From Aerococcus sanguinicola (lineage in GTDB: Bacteria > Bacillota > Bacilli > Lactobacillales > Aerococcaceae): a DNA stretch of 64,000 nucleotides. The stretch is taken from the NCBI RefSeq assembly GCF_001543145.1, contig NZ_CP014160.1, positions 1,488,001 through 1,552,000 of the forward strand, given 5' to 3'. Below the pieces are notes generated by a model, which worked only from the letters and a program-made list of their open reading frames with translations, searched no databases and was not told the DNA's origin. Both the position numbers and the translations under genes were made by a program. The number at the start of each line of letters is the position of its first letter. Positions within the stretch are counted from its first letter, which is position 1. This document shows positions 20,379 through 29,226 of the stretch, in pieces.

Positions 20379-23141
20379 ATGAAAATTCAAAAGATTGAAA
20401 TTTTTGGTTACGGGAAGTGGGTCGACCAGACCTTCTACCTAGAACCAAATTTGAATGTTTTTATTGGTGGGAATGGCTCGGGTAAGTCGACCTTGATGAG
20501 CTTTATTTTGTCGATTATGTTTGGCTTTCCGAATATGCGGCGCAAGCACAGCCGCAATTATGATGTTAACCCCAATGTGAACTACGGGGGACGTCTCTAT
20601 TTGACGGACACCATCTACGGCCAGGTGATGATTGAACGGATTAAGCAACAAGGCCGCCAGCAATTATTTATGACGGTGAATGACAATCCCCGTGAGGAGG
20701 TCTCTTCTTTCGATGAACTCTTTGAAGGCCTATCCAAGGAAGACTACCTAACCTACTTTGGTTTTGATGAGGAAGACTTGATAGCCTTTGTCTGGGAGGA
20801 TGAAGACCAGTTCGCTAAGAGTTTGGTCAGCTTGGGGGTTAGTGGCCGCCAAGTCCTCAACGGCATTACACCAGAATTGGAAGCCCAAGCCGCTGACCTC
20901 TACCTGCCTAATGGTCAAAAGCCTCAGCTGAACCAAGAACTCAACCAAGTCGCTGCGAGCAGCCAACGCCTGGACCAAGCCGCAGCTAATGAGCAGAATT
21001 ATTTTGCCTTAGAAGAAGAGCTCCAAGCCAACCAAGCCGAGCTCGAAGGCCTGCGCCAGCAAGAATCCCAGGCCCAAGATGAACAGGTTAAATTGCAGAT
21101 CGCTTCGCAAGAGACCGGTTCGGTGGAAGAGAAAAATGCTTTAGGCTTTGAATTGGCCGGCTATGATTTCCACAATTTCCCAGAAGGAGCAGCCGAGACT
21201 TGGCATGACTTGAACCAAGACCTGGCCCGCTATGAAGACCAGATGGACCAAACGGATGGTTTCCTGGTTCTCGATGAAGACCAGGCGGAAGAAGAGCCAA
21301 GCCAAGATAGCTTGCTGACGATTGGTCAAGAGTGGGTACTGAACCATGACCATGTTTCTGACCAGATGTTAGCTGAAGCCCGGGCTTACCGGGAACAGTT
21401 GAACAGTGATGAGGCGCTCAAGGAACAGCTCATCCAGAAGCGCTATGAAGAGCACCGGCTCTTGGCTGCCCTGGGTGCTGAATCCATTGATGAATTACCC
21501 GAAGAGTTAACGGCAAGTGAGCGCCAGGAATGGCAAAATCGCCGCCAGGAATTGGATAATCGCCGGATTTTCTATGAGAATACCAAGCATGACCTCCAGG
21601 ACCTCATGGCCGAAAACCAGGACCTCCACGATGAGTACGATGAAGTCCAATCGGAGTACAATAGCTTCAAGGGGACCATCAAAGAACGGACCAGTTCATG
21701 GTTGAAGACTTTTGGCTTAATTCTAATTGTTCTTGCTCTGATCCTCGCTATCCTCTACTTTGTAACCGATAAACCCTTCATGATGGGGTCAGGCCTTGCA
21801 GCAGGTGCCTTGGGAGCGCTCTTTACTATTATTGGTTTCTTACAGAGCGGTCTGGGCAAGCGTTCGGTAAAGAAAGAATCCCAGGCTTTCGACCTGGACT
21901 TGCGCGATATTGAAAGCGAGCAGGCGGAAATCCAACGCCGGATCGATATCCAAAATGACCAGTTAGCGGAATTAGAAAATGAATCACAGAACTTTATGGC
22001 GGAACTCCAAGCCCTCGTTCAAGAAAAGGGAGGTTCCGAATATATCCAGCCCCTGATCTGGTTGGACCATGACTACGTGGCTCAAATCAATGCCCTGGAA
22101 GCCGAAAGCAACCAATTAATCCAGGCGACAGGAGCGGCCCAGTATGCAGCGGCTCATGACCAGGAATGGCAAGATTATGCCCAGGCGATTTCTAACAATC
22201 CGCTGTCCCAGGATTCCGTCTTCCAAGCCTTTGAGGATGACTACCATAGCCTGCGTCAGTTGGAAATGGACCATGCTTTTACGGCTCAGACCTACCAAGC
22301 TGAGAAGAACCAGAAACAAGAACTCCACCAAAGCATCCAAAGCCTGCGTCGGGCCCGCCAAGACTTCTTGGACCGCTATGGCTTCGAATCAGCGGATGAG
22401 GTGGAAGATGTGCTGGCTAAGGAAGCGGAAATGTTGGCGAAGAAGGAACGTTTCGACCTCCTCAACCACTCGCTCAATCCCCAAGCTGCTCAGCTGCATG
22501 ACAAGGATGAGACCATCGACCAACAATTAGAGGATAATGTCCATACCCTGGGGCAATTGACCCAGCGCATCCAAGACTTGGTCCAACGCAATGCCCAGTT
22601 GGAAATGCAGATTCGTGAACTCGAAGCTAGTGGTCTAGTCAGCAAGCTTCAAGCCGACCATGCCAGTGATGTCGACCAAGCCTATGATTCAGCCGTTGAA
22701 TGGGCAGCTAATAAGATGGCTGTGGCTACCTTCGAACAGGCCAGTGTTGGTGAGGAAGGCGAGGCCTTAGAACGTGTCTTAGGCCATGCTAACCGCTATC
22801 TCTATGACCTGTCCAATGGGGAATTGGAGAAACTGCGCTATCAGAATGAAACGGTGGAAGTCCTTAGCGAAGATAATCTCTGGCTTGCTGTGGACCAACT
22901 CTCACGCGGAGAGAAGGCCTTACTCTTTGTGGCTATGCGCTTCGCCTTCTTGAATGCCCAGCTTGGCCAGTTGAATATGCCGATTCTAATCGATGAAGCC
23001 TTTGCCCATATTGATGACTACTACCGGCAAAACATTTACCGCTTCCTCGATGAACGGAGCCAGGACCAACAAATCATCCTGTTAACCATCGATGAGAGTG
23101 CAGCCCTCAACCGTGCCAGCAAGGAAGTTACCCGGATTTAA
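20379..23141 (+). CDS. yhaN: YhaN, SMC/Rad50-like ATPase with a central membrane hairpin
   Basis: The 920-residue protein has Walker A GGNGSGKSTL near residue 31 and a C-terminal half-site with LSRGEKALLFVAMRF as signature and ILIDEAFAHIDD as Walker B. Long coiled coils run through 170-430 and 500-770. Unusually for the SMC fold, two strongly hydrophobic segments lie at about 447-465 and 472-490 in the centre of the coiled coil, which would tether the arm tip to the membrane. It is co-transcribed with yhaO and yhaM. YhaO is the likely nuclease partner. Confidence 0.85.
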   Translation: MKIQKIEIFGYGKWVDQTFYLEPNLNVFIGGNGSGKSTLMSFILSIMFGFPNMRRKHSRNYDVNPNVNYGGRLYLTDTIYGQVMIERIKQQGRQQLFMTVNDNPREEVSSFDELFEGLSKEDYLTYFGFDEEDLIAFVWEDEDQFAKSLVSLGVSGRQVLNGITPELEAQAADLYLPNGQKPQLNQELNQVAASSQRLDQAAANEQNYFALEEELQANQAELEGLRQQESQAQDEQVKLQIASQETGSVEEKNALGFELAGYDFHNFPEGAAETWHDLNQDLARYEDQMDQTDGFLVLDEDQAEEEPSQDSLLTIGQEWVLNHDHVSDQMLAEARAYREQLNSDEALKEQLIQKRYEEHRLLAALGAESIDELPEELTASERQEWQNRRQELDNRRIFYENTKHDLQDLMAENQDLHDEYDEVQSEYNSFKGTIKERTSSWLKTFGLILIVLALILAILYFVTDKPFMMGSGLAAGALGALFTIIGFLQSGLGKRSVKKESQAFDLDLRDIESEQAEIQRRIDIQNDQLAELENESQNFMAELQALVQEKGGSEYIQPLIWLDHDYVAQINALEAESNQLIQATGAAQYAAAHDQEWQDYAQAISNNPLSQDSVFQAFEDDYHSLRQLEMDHAFTAQTYQAEKNQKQELHQSIQSLRRARQDFLDRYGFESADEVEDVLAKEAEMLAKKERFDLLNHSLNPQAAQLHDKDETIDQQLEDNVHTLGQLTQRIQDLVQRNAQLEMQIRELEASGLVSKLQADHASDVDQAYDSAVEWAANKMAVATFEQASVGEEGEALERVLGHANRYLYDLSNGELEKLRYQNETVEVLSEDNLWLAVDQLSRGEKALLFVAMRFAFLNAQLGQLNMPILIDEAFAHIDDYYRQNIYRFLDERSQDQQIILLTIDESAALNRASKEVTRI

Positions 23142-23173
23142 CTACGAAGACCCAGTTGTGAAAGGATGGGAGA

Positions 23174-24130
23174 ATGGAAACGACAAGACTCTTTGACGCT
23201 GCGATGGATACCAACTTTAAAAGCTTTGCCCTGATTAAAAATGCTGATATTCGCCAAGACCGGAATGGCAAGGACTACCTTGCTTTGACCTTCCAGGACC
23301 GGTCAGGCATCCTAGACGGCAAGCTCTGGGGGATGACGGACGCCGACGCAGAAAAGTTCCAAGTTGGACGGGTGGTCTACCTCTACGGCCGCCGGGAGCT
23401 CTTCAATGGTCAACCGCAATTTCGGATTGAACAGATGCGCCTGGCCGACCAGCATGAACCCAATGACCCCTTGCTCTATATGCCAGAAGGCCCCATGACT
23501 AAGGAAGAGATGCAAAAAGAAATCGAAGACACGCTGGCTGACTTCCAGCTGTCAGAAATCCAACAAGTGGTTCGCTATATCCTCGATGAGGTAGGGGATG
23601 ACTTTTACTATTATCCAGCAGCGAAGAAGCACCACCACGCCTTTGTCGGGGGCTTGGCCTATCATACGGTTTCTATGTTGGCTCTGGCCAAGGCCATCCA
23701 GCAGCTCTATCCTATCCTCAATGCGGACCTTCTCTATGCCGGCGTTATCCTCCACGATATCGCCAAAACGAGCGAGCTCTCCGATCCGCTCAGCGGTAAT
23801 TATACGGTCCAAGGCAATCTCTTAGGCCACATCTCTTTAGTGGCAGAGAAAGTAAGCCTGGCCATCCAGGCATTGGGCTTAGACCAAACTAGCGAAGAAC
23901 TCATGCTCTTGAAGCATATGGTCCTCGCCCACCACGGTAAGAAGGAGTACGGGAGTCCTGTGACGCCCCATGTCTTAGAAGCGGAAGTCCTCCACCGCAT
24001 TGATGACTTGGATGCTTCCATGTATATGGTGAGCGCCGCTCTGGAGAAGACCGCTCCTGGTGAATTCTCGGCCTATATTCCGGGGATGGACGGCCGGCCC
24101 TTCTACCGGCCTAAGTTAGACCAAGACTAA
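23174..24130 (+). CDS. yhaM: YhaM 3'-5' exoribonuclease
   Basis: The 318-residue enzyme degrades single-stranded RNA (and DNA) from the 3' end. The N-terminal OB-fold nucleic-acid-binding domain (residues 12-95) contains VGRVVYLYGRRELFNGQPQ. The HD phosphohydrolase domain shows HHHAFVGGLAYHT and AGVILHDIAKTSEL as metal-binding motifs, with a further histidine pair in VLAHHGKKEYG. The length matches Bacillus YhaM. It is last in the yhaO-yhaN-yhaM operon, 32 bp after yhaN, and is followed by a family B element rather than an immediate terminator. Confidence 0.92.
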   Translation: METTRLFDAAMDTNFKSFALIKNADIRQDRNGKDYLALTFQDRSGILDGKLWGMTDADAEKFQVGRVVYLYGRRELFNGQPQFRIEQMRLADQHEPNDPLLYMPEGPMTKEEMQKEIEDTLADFQLSEIQQVVRYILDEVGDDFYYYPAAKKHHHAFVGGLAYHTVSMLALAKAIQQLYPILNADLLYAGVILHDIAKTSELSDPLSGNYTVQGNLLGHISLVAEKVSLAIQALGLDQTSEELMLLKHMVLAHHGKKEYGSPVTPHVLEAEVLHRIDDLDASMYMVSAALEKTAPGEFSAYIPGMDGRPFYRPKLDQD

Positions 24131-24141
24131 GCAATGTGTTG

Positions 24142-24320
24142 ATGAGCATTCGTTCCGCTTTTGAATTTGATCGCTGAAGAGCCATGGCACCGGCTCGAGC
24201 CAAGGTCTCTCACCTAGCGAGCTTCAAACGGCTAGTAACGGCTTACGCCGACTATCCGTAATTCACATCGCTTGCTTGTTCATGGCTAACGTTCAAATTC
24301 AAAGCTCCACTTCTGCTCAT
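24142..24320 (+). repeat. Family B fold-back element
   Basis: Same layout as the copy at 18605: TGAGCATTCGTTCCGC start, TTTGAATTTGATCG and its inverted partner CGTTCAAATTCAAAG, and CTTCTGCTCAT end. The interior ends CCGTAATTCACATCGCTTGCTTG. This interior gives the uninterrupted reference for sites where family A lies inside B. Confidence 0.8.
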
Positions 24321-24344
24321 AAACATGTTCATCAGTATATTTTA

Positions 24345-24373
24345 TTGACATCGGTCAGCGATTTTAATAAATT
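24345..24373 (+). promoter_or_regulatory. Promoter upstream of the LOG-family gene
   Basis: TTGACA at 24345-24350 and TAAATT at 24368-24373, with a 17-base spacer, start 25 bp after the end of the family B element. Transcripts would meet a terminator-like hairpin before reaching the gene. Confidence 0.5.
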
Positions 24374-24393
24374 AAAGCAAATAAACAGAAAAG

Positions 24394-24440
24394 AGGACCC
24401 AGTTAAGTCCCTGCTGAAGGGGTGCTGGGTCTGTTTTTCT
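24394..24440 (+). terminator. Terminator or leader attenuator before the LOG-family gene
   Basis: GACCCAG pairs with CTGGGTC around a 22-base loop and is followed by TGTTTTTCTTC. It lies downstream of a good promoter and 25 bp before the next start codon, so it may act as a leader attenuator as well as ending yhaM read-through. Confidence 0.65.
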
Positions 24441-24464
24441 TCTAAGAGAAAGAAGTGATAATCA

Positions 24465-25043
24465 ATGGATATACTTGTTTATTGTGGGGCCAATCCTGGT
24501 AAGGATCCTGTTTATGCAGAGGCTGCACGTGAACTGGGGCAATGGATCGCTCAATCTGGCCACCGCCTAGTTTATGGTGGCGGCCGGACAGGGCTCATGG
24601 GGATCCTAGCAGATGAGGTCCTGGCCCAGGGAGGAGAGGTCTACGGTGTGATGCCAGCCTTTCTTAAAGACCATGAAATTGCCCACCAAGGTCTCACGCA
24701 CCTAGAAATTGTGGACACCATGGCCGAACGCAAGACGCGGATGCTTGACCTATCTGACGCTTGCCTGGCCCTCCCCGGCGGACCAGGAACCCTGGAAGAA
24801 ATTTCGGAAGCCATCTCTCTGGCACGTTTAGGCCAATCAGACCGGCCCTGCGTCTTTATCAATGTGGCTGATTACTACCGGCCCATGCAGGAGCTTTTCA
24901 TGAATATGTGTCAGGCAGGATTTCTAGCCCAGGAGGACTATGAGCGGATTAATTTTATTTCTGACCTGTCTGAGCTCGACGATATCCTGACCCACTACCA
25001 AGTTCGACAAGTAAAGAGCTATGACCGTTTAAGTGATCAATAA
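24465..25043 (+). CDS. LOG-family nucleoside 5'-monophosphate phosphoribohydrolase (TIGR00730)
   Basis: The 192-residue Rossmann-fold protein has the LOG-family signature LPGGPGTLEEISEA near residue 106 and the substrate loop MAERKTRMLDLSDA. Family members release the base from cytokinin or purine nucleoside monophosphates; in bacteria the physiological substrate is usually unknown. The length matches the family. The upstream AGAAAGAAGTG is a weak ribosome binding site. The gene stands alone, preceded by its own promoter and a hairpin. Confidence 0.85.
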   Translation: MDILVYCGANPGKDPVYAEAARELGQWIAQSGHRLVYGGGRTGLMGILADEVLAQGGEVYGVMPAFLKDHEIAHQGLTHLEIVDTMAERKTRMLDLSDACLALPGGPGTLEEISEAISLARLGQSDRPCVFINVADYYRPMQELFMNMCQAGFLAQEDYERINFISDLSELDDILTHYQVRQVKSYDRLSDQ

Positions 25044-25107
25044 AAGCGAACATACTTGTTCTATAAGCTGTATCGAGTGATAGCTTTTAAATCGGTCAAA
25101 TTAGCCG

Positions 25108-25148
25108 TATACTAGAATTTATATCGAACCAATTGATCGGTTCTAACG
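25108..25148 (+). promoter_or_regulatory. Possible -10 element and palindrome upstream of the MetE-like gene
   Basis: TATACT at 25108-25113 is followed about 12 bp later by the palindrome GAACCAATTGATCGGTTC. The arms AACC and GGTT flank an AT-rich centre. It could be an operator or a leader stem. No regulator is identifiable, and it does not fit an S-box or T-box. Confidence 0.3.
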
Positions 25149-25170
25149 AACAAAAAATGGAGGATTTAAA

Positions 25171-26319
25171 ATGGGAGAATTTACAAAACGTCAACAACAA
25201 CCCTATCGCTTTGACACAGTGGGAAGCTTTTTACGCCCAGCTCGATTAAAAGAAGCACGCAAGGCTTATGAAGCAGGCGAAATTGATGCCCAGGCTTTAC
25301 GCCAGGTTGAAGATGAAGAAATTATCAAATTGATTCAAAAACAAGAAGAAGCAGGCTTACAAGCTGTTTCCGACGGTGAATTCCGTCGCAGCTGGTGGCA
25401 CTACGACTTCATGTGGGGCTTAAATGGGATTGAAAAGCGCTTCATCGATGAAGGTGGCCAGTTCCACGATATGAAGACTCGGGCAGAAACTGCTTCCTTA
25501 ACAAGCCGTGAATTAGATGGTCATAAGCATCCTTTTGTGGAAGATTTTAAATTCGTCCGCGACCATAAGTCGGCCGACCGTGAAGTGAAGCAAACAGTTC
25601 CAGCACCTGCTCAATTGTTACAAGAGTTACTCAAACCACACAACCAAGAGACTACCCAAGCTTTCTATGGAGAAGATGAACACCGCGAATTAGCCCAAGC
25701 CATCGCTAAGGCTTATATCGATGTCCTAGAAGATTTCGCAGCTGAAGGCGCTAAAGTGATCCAGTTCGATGACTGTACCTGGGGACGTTTGGTGGACATC
25801 CACCTCGAAGACTATCCAGAAGACGAACGTCAGGCTAAGGCTGATGAAAAAGCCTACTTAGCAGGCCTCTACCGCTATGTCAATAACCTGGCAATCGACG
25901 GGGCACCTGAAGGCCTAACCATCACTAGCCACGTTTGCCGGGGCAACTACCGGTCACACTGGTTTGGCCAAGGTGGCTATGACTCCGTAGCAGACGAACT
26001 ATTCGCTAAGGAACACGCCCAAGCCTATTACCTGGAATACGACTCAGACCGCGCTGGTGGCTTTGAACCCCTAGCTAAGGTGGGCGATGACCGCTTAGTC
26101 GTCCTCGGCCTAATCACCTCGAAGACAGGGGAATTAGAAGACCGGGAAGCGGTCATCAAACGCATCCACGAAGCAGCCAAATATATTCCATTAGACAACC
26201 TCTGCCTCAGCCCCCAATGCGGCTTCTCCTCAACTGAAGAAGGCAACAGCCTAACAGAAGACCAACAATGGGAAAAACTAGCCCTCGTCCGCTCCATCGC
26301 AGAAGAAGTCTGGGGATAA
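25171..26319 (+). CDS. MetE C-terminal-like methyltransferase (YxjG/YxjH family)
   Basis: The 382-residue protein corresponds to the catalytic C-terminal half of cobalamin-independent methionine synthase. Zinc ligands are visible: His and Cys in TSHVCRGNY, Glu in YYLEYDSDRAG and Cys in LSPQCGFSST. Bacillus YxjG and YxjH share this form and may methylate homocysteine with an alternative donor. An ATGGAGGAT ribosome binding site precedes the ATG. The final 50 or so codons are almost all A- or C-ending, and a family A array starts three bases after the stop codon. Confidence 0.83.
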   Translation: MGEFTKRQQQPYRFDTVGSFLRPARLKEARKAYEAGEIDAQALRQVEDEEIIKLIQKQEEAGLQAVSDGEFRRSWWHYDFMWGLNGIEKRFIDEGGQFHDMKTRAETASLTSRELDGHKHPFVEDFKFVRDHKSADREVKQTVPAPAQLLQELLKPHNQETTQAFYGEDEHRELAQAIAKAYIDVLEDFAAEGAKVIQFDDCTWGRLVDIHLEDYPEDERQAKADEKAYLAGLYRYVNNLAIDGAPEGLTITSHVCRGNYRSHWFGQGGYDSVADELFAKEHAQAYYLEYDSDRAGGFEPLAKVGDDRLVVLGLITSKTGELEDREAVIKRIHEAAKYIPLDNLCLSPQCGFSSTEEGNSLTEDQQWEKLALVRSIAEEVWG

Positions 26320-26322
26320 AAA

Positions 26323-26710
26323 GGGTGTGAGCAGTTGCGTACAGACTTGAATGACTGGAGCCCAAACGGAAAAGAGCGGCTCTAGCCGATCGTTCCGATT
26401 GGGTGAAGTCACTTCAAGTCTGCAACTGCGAACCCGACTAGAAAAGGATGTGAGGGCTGGCGCTTAGCTTTCCTTCACTGGAGCAAGTCGCCAGAGCAGC
26501 TTGAGACTGCTGCGGAGACTTGTGAAGTGACAGGAAAGCTGCCAGATCGAACCCGACTAGACAGGGTGTGAGGGAGCGCGTGTAGGAGTGGACCTCTGGA
26601 GCAAAGCAACAGAGAAGACTAAAAGTCTTCGGCGGCGCTTTGTGAAGAGGAGCCACTTCTGCGCGACCGAACCCGACTAGGAAGGGTGAGAGCAAGAGCT
26701 CAGAATACAT
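26323..26710 (+). repeat. Family A structured repeat array (three units plus truncated fourth)
   Basis: Unit 1 (26323-26440) has CAGACTTGAA/TTCAAGTCTG and GCAGTTGC/GCAACTGC stems. Unit 2 (26446-26559) has AGCTTTCCT/AGGAAAGCT and an apical AGCAG/CTGCT. Unit 3 (26564-26679) has CCTCT/AGAGG and GAAGACT/AGTCTTC. All three keep TGGAG opposite GTGAAG and end GAACCCGACTA. A bare GGGTGAGAGC foot at 26683 leads into the terminator. Confidence 0.85.
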
Positions 26711-26723
26711 AAACAATTGACGA

Positions 26724-26770
26724 ACAATCTAGCTCGGCGCAGTTCAGCCGGGCTAGATTGTTTTCATTCT
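26724..26770 (+). terminator. Terminator closing family A array
   Basis: ACAATCTAGC-TCGGC pairs with GCCGG-GCTAGATTGT and is followed by TTTTCATTCTT. The same tail pattern (TTTTC, purine, TTCTTA) follows the terminator at 37919. Confidence 0.85.
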
Positions 26771-26789
26771 TAAAAAAAGGGTAATTTAA

Positions 26790-27045
26790 ATGAGCAAGTT
26801 GTGAATAGAGGGATCGTTTGAGACTTCCTGATCTTCTACTCGCGAACGGAGCTGCCATTAGCAAGTTGCCCTTGTCCTAGTTGCAAACGGGGCCATCATT
26901 CAAAAGTTGACACTGGTCAACTCGCAAACGGATCCATCATTTGCAAGTTGCTGATGTTCTAGTCGCAAACAGGACCATCATTAGCAAGTTGCCAATACCC
27001 TAGTCGCTAATACTGGCGCTGTTAGCGACTTGCCAAGGCATTATG
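26790..27045. repeat. Family C degenerate tandem repeats
   Basis: About five imperfect units of roughly 41-43 bp follow the pattern CCATCATTAGCAAGTTGCC...CTAGTCGCAAACGG. Alternating TTAGCAAGTTG and CGCAAACGGG boxes are conserved and the rest drifts. It contains no coding region and directly follows the family A array and its terminator. Confidence 0.7.
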
Positions 27046-27090
27046 CGCTGAGACCCTCTCATTAGAAAGTGCAAGGTCATCATTCCAAAC

Positions 27091-27138
27091 AAAAAAGCCA
27101 GGAAAACTAGCCCGATGAGCTTGTTTTCCTGGCTTTTA
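27091..27138 (-). terminator. Terminator of prsA
   Basis: Read on the minus strand, AAAAGCCAGGAAAAC pairs with GTTTTCCTGGCTTTT and is followed by TTGTTT. It lies 28 bp after the prsA stop codon. Confidence 0.88.
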
Positions 27139-27165
27139 AATAGATTATATTTTTTGTATAGAGAA

Positions 27166-28128
27166 CTACTTGCTTTCTTCGCTAGCTTCTTCAGCTTCAG
27201 CCTGTTTTTTAGCGGCTTCTTGGTCATTGGAAGTTTGGAAGGTGTCTAGCGCATTCTTGAAGTCCTTGTCAGTAATTTTAACTTGGTATTTGTCTAAGAC
27301 GTCTTTGAGCACTTGTTGGACTTGTTTAGGGTCATCCATCTTTTCTTTACGGAGTTGTTTTTCAAGTTTCTCCTTCTCTTCGTCGAAAGATCCCTTGTTG
27401 CCAACCTCGTCTACCTTGATAATGTGCCAGCCGTATTGACTTTTGACAGGTTCTTGAGTCATTTCACCGGCTTTGAGCTTGAAAGCAGGCTCTTCGAATT
27501 CCTTAACCATCATACCCTTAGTGACTTCTCCCAGGCTACCACCTTCTTTGGCTGAGCCCTTGTCTTCAGAATTCTCTTCTGCTAATTTGGCGAAGTCGCC
27601 GCCCTCATTAATTTGTTTAATCAGGTCTTTAGCCTTGTCTTCGTCCTTGACCAGGATGTGGGAGACCTTACGAGGAGCTTCGTAGTTTTCATAGGCTTTC
27701 TTCACTTCGTCGTCAGAAACATTGATATTCTTAGAAATGGTTTCTGTTAATAGCTTGAAGTAGCGGAGGGCTTTCTTGTATTCATCCACACTGCTATAGC
27801 CATTAGCGGCAACGACTTCTTTGAACTTGTCCTCGTCGCCATACTGGGCCACGAGTTTGACCGTATCGGCGTCCACTTCATCTTCGATTTCTTTAACCCG
27901 GTCCTTGCCTAGTTCATTTTCAAAGATTTCGCCGAAAACCAATTGTTGGACAGCGGCATTGCCGGCTGAAGCCTTAAGTTCTTTAACTAATTCATCTTCC
28001 GTTACCTCGATGCCTTCACCTTTGGCAATCACATTCTGGCCTGCTTCATTCTGGCTGGAGCAAGCGGCGAGGCTGAGGACTGCGGCGCAGGTAAGGGCGC
28101 CTAAGCTTAATTTTTTATTCCAATTCAT
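27166..28128 (-). CDS. prsA: PrsA foldase lipoprotein (peptidyl-prolyl isomerase)
   Basis: This lipoprotein assists folding of exported proteins at the membrane-wall interface. A signal peptide ends in the lipobox LSLAAC (Cys23), giving a lipid anchor. A parvulin PpiC domain spans about residues 150-240, with KVSHILVKDEDKAKDL and QYGWHIIKVDEV. The length of 320 is typical, and the C-terminal 20 residues are E/A/K rich. AAGGAG precedes the ATG. It lies near hit and ecsAB, as in Bacillus, where Ecs mutants also affect secretion. Confidence 0.93.
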   Translation of the reverse strand: MNWNKKLSLGALTCAAVLSLAACSSQNEAGQNVIAKGEGIEVTEDELVKELKASAGNAAVQQLVFGEIFENELGKDRVKEIEDEVDADTVKLVAQYGDEDKFKEVVAANGYSSVDEYKKALRYFKLLTETISKNINVSDDEVKKAYENYEAPRKVSHILVKDEDKAKDLIKQINEGGDFAKLAEENSEDKGSAKEGGSLGEVTKGMMVKEFEEPAFKLKAGEMTQEPVKSQYGWHIIKVDEVGNKGSFDEEKEKLEKQLRKEKMDDPKQVQQVLKDVLDKYQVKITDKDFKNALDTFQTSNDQEAAKKQAEAEEASEESK

Positions 28129-28223
28129 GCGATGACTCCTTGATCAAAATTCTTTTTTTTGTAGCTTAAATATAACATAAGTCGACTCATGCTGAGCAGT
28201 ATTCTAGGATCCTTTAAAGAAAT

Positions 28224-28598
28224 TTACTCTTTATCAGCTTGGAGTCTTTCTTCTAGGTCTTCTAGGCTCATTTGGGTCTGTTCAAGGTCCGCATTGATCT
28301 TGGCAAGTTTCTCCTGGATGGCATTGCGATGGGGAAGGGTAGAGGTCTGGAAGTCACGAATGGCTTCACTGAGGTCATCACGAGCGACTTTAGCCGTCGA
28401 CAAACCTTGGTTGGCTAGGTCTGATAGGGCAATCTGGGTTTCGGCTAGACTGCCTTCCAGTTTCCGGGAAGCTGCGGTAATATCTTGGCTGTAGGCGCGT
28501 AACTTGCGTCGGTTTTCTTCACCAGTATTAGGGTTTTTGAGCAGGGCTGTGACACCGCCCAAAACAGCACCGGTCAATAAACCTTTAAAAAAACTCAT
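28224..28598 (-). CDS. YtxH-type small membrane-associated protein (YhaH-like)
   Basis: The 124-residue protein opens with FFKGLLTGAVLGGVTALL, the short glycine-rich hydrophobic segment of YtxH-family proteins. A long helical, probably coiled-coil region with regular leucines and charged residues follows. The start is either this ATG or one two codons upstream (28604); both follow a GAGGTG site that overlaps the end of hit. In Bacillus the neighbouring yhaH gene is of the same type. The function is unknown. Confidence 0.7.
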   Translation of the reverse strand: MSFFKGLLTGAVLGGVTALLKNPNTGEENRRKLRAYSQDITAASRKLEGSLAETQIALSDLANQGLSTAKVARDDLSEAIRDFQTSTLPHRNAIQEKLAKINADLEQTQMSLEDLEERLQADKE

Positions 28599-28605
28599 GG
28601 CCATC

Positions 28606-29037
28606 CTACACCTCAACCTTTTCGTGGATACGTTGGGCGAGTTTAGCGAGGTCTTCGTCCGTATATTGGTCGCCATTATCCGGCATGACAACTTTGAAAT
28701 CATCGCCATCGCGGCTATAGCGAGGGATCAGATGGATATGGGAGTGGAAGACACTTTGGTAAGCGACTTCTCCATTATTATTGAGGATATTAACTCCCTG
28801 CATATCCGGCAAGGCAGCTTGAAGGGCTTGGACAACAATCGGAATACGACGGAAGATAGCGCCAGAATCCTTGATGTCATAGTCATAGATATCCTTAAGG
28901 TGCTTCTTAGGCACAATGAGGGTATGACCTTCCGTTACTTGGCTGGTGTCCAAGAAGGCAGTCACAACTTCATCTTCATAGACGATATTGGTCGGGATTT
29001 CCCCATTGGCTAACTTACAAAAGATACAATCAGTCAT
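28606..29037 (-). CDS. hit: HIT-family nucleotide hydrolase
   Basis: The 143-residue protein carries the histidine triad VFHSHIHLIPRY near its C-terminus and an N-terminal zinc-like CIFCKLANGEIP. HIT proteins hydrolyse nucleoside phosphoramidates and related adenylated compounds. The ATG at 29037 follows a GGTGG site and gives the normal family length, so a start six codons upstream was rejected. It is divergent from ecsA and followed immediately by the YtxH gene, matching the Bacillus hit/ecs/prsA neighbourhood. Confidence 0.9.
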   Translation of the reverse strand: MTDCIFCKLANGEIPTNIVYEDEVVTAFLDTSQVTEGHTLIVPKKHLKDIYDYDIKDSGAIFRRIPIVVQALQAALPDMQGVNILNNNGEVAYQSVFHSHIHLIPRYSRDGDDFKVVMPDNGDQYTDEDLAKLAQRIHEKVEV

Positions 29038-29226
29038 TTGATCCACCACTTTCAATTGATAATTCTTATACTAGGCTCATTTTAGCATAATCTAGGGAAG
29101 GGGACAATTGAAGCGCGGACTATCAAGGTCCCTGTCTTAGCTAAAACTTTAAACTTTAAAGTTAAATTCGCTAGCAAACTTTGATAAACTAGACTTAAAT
29201 TGAAAAAAGAGGAGAGGAAGACAAGA

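Noticed and set aside
27000..27227. 75-residue minus-strand ORF overlapping the prsA 3' end
   Set aside because: It begins inside prsA in another frame, runs through the prsA terminator hairpin and has no convincing ribosome binding site.
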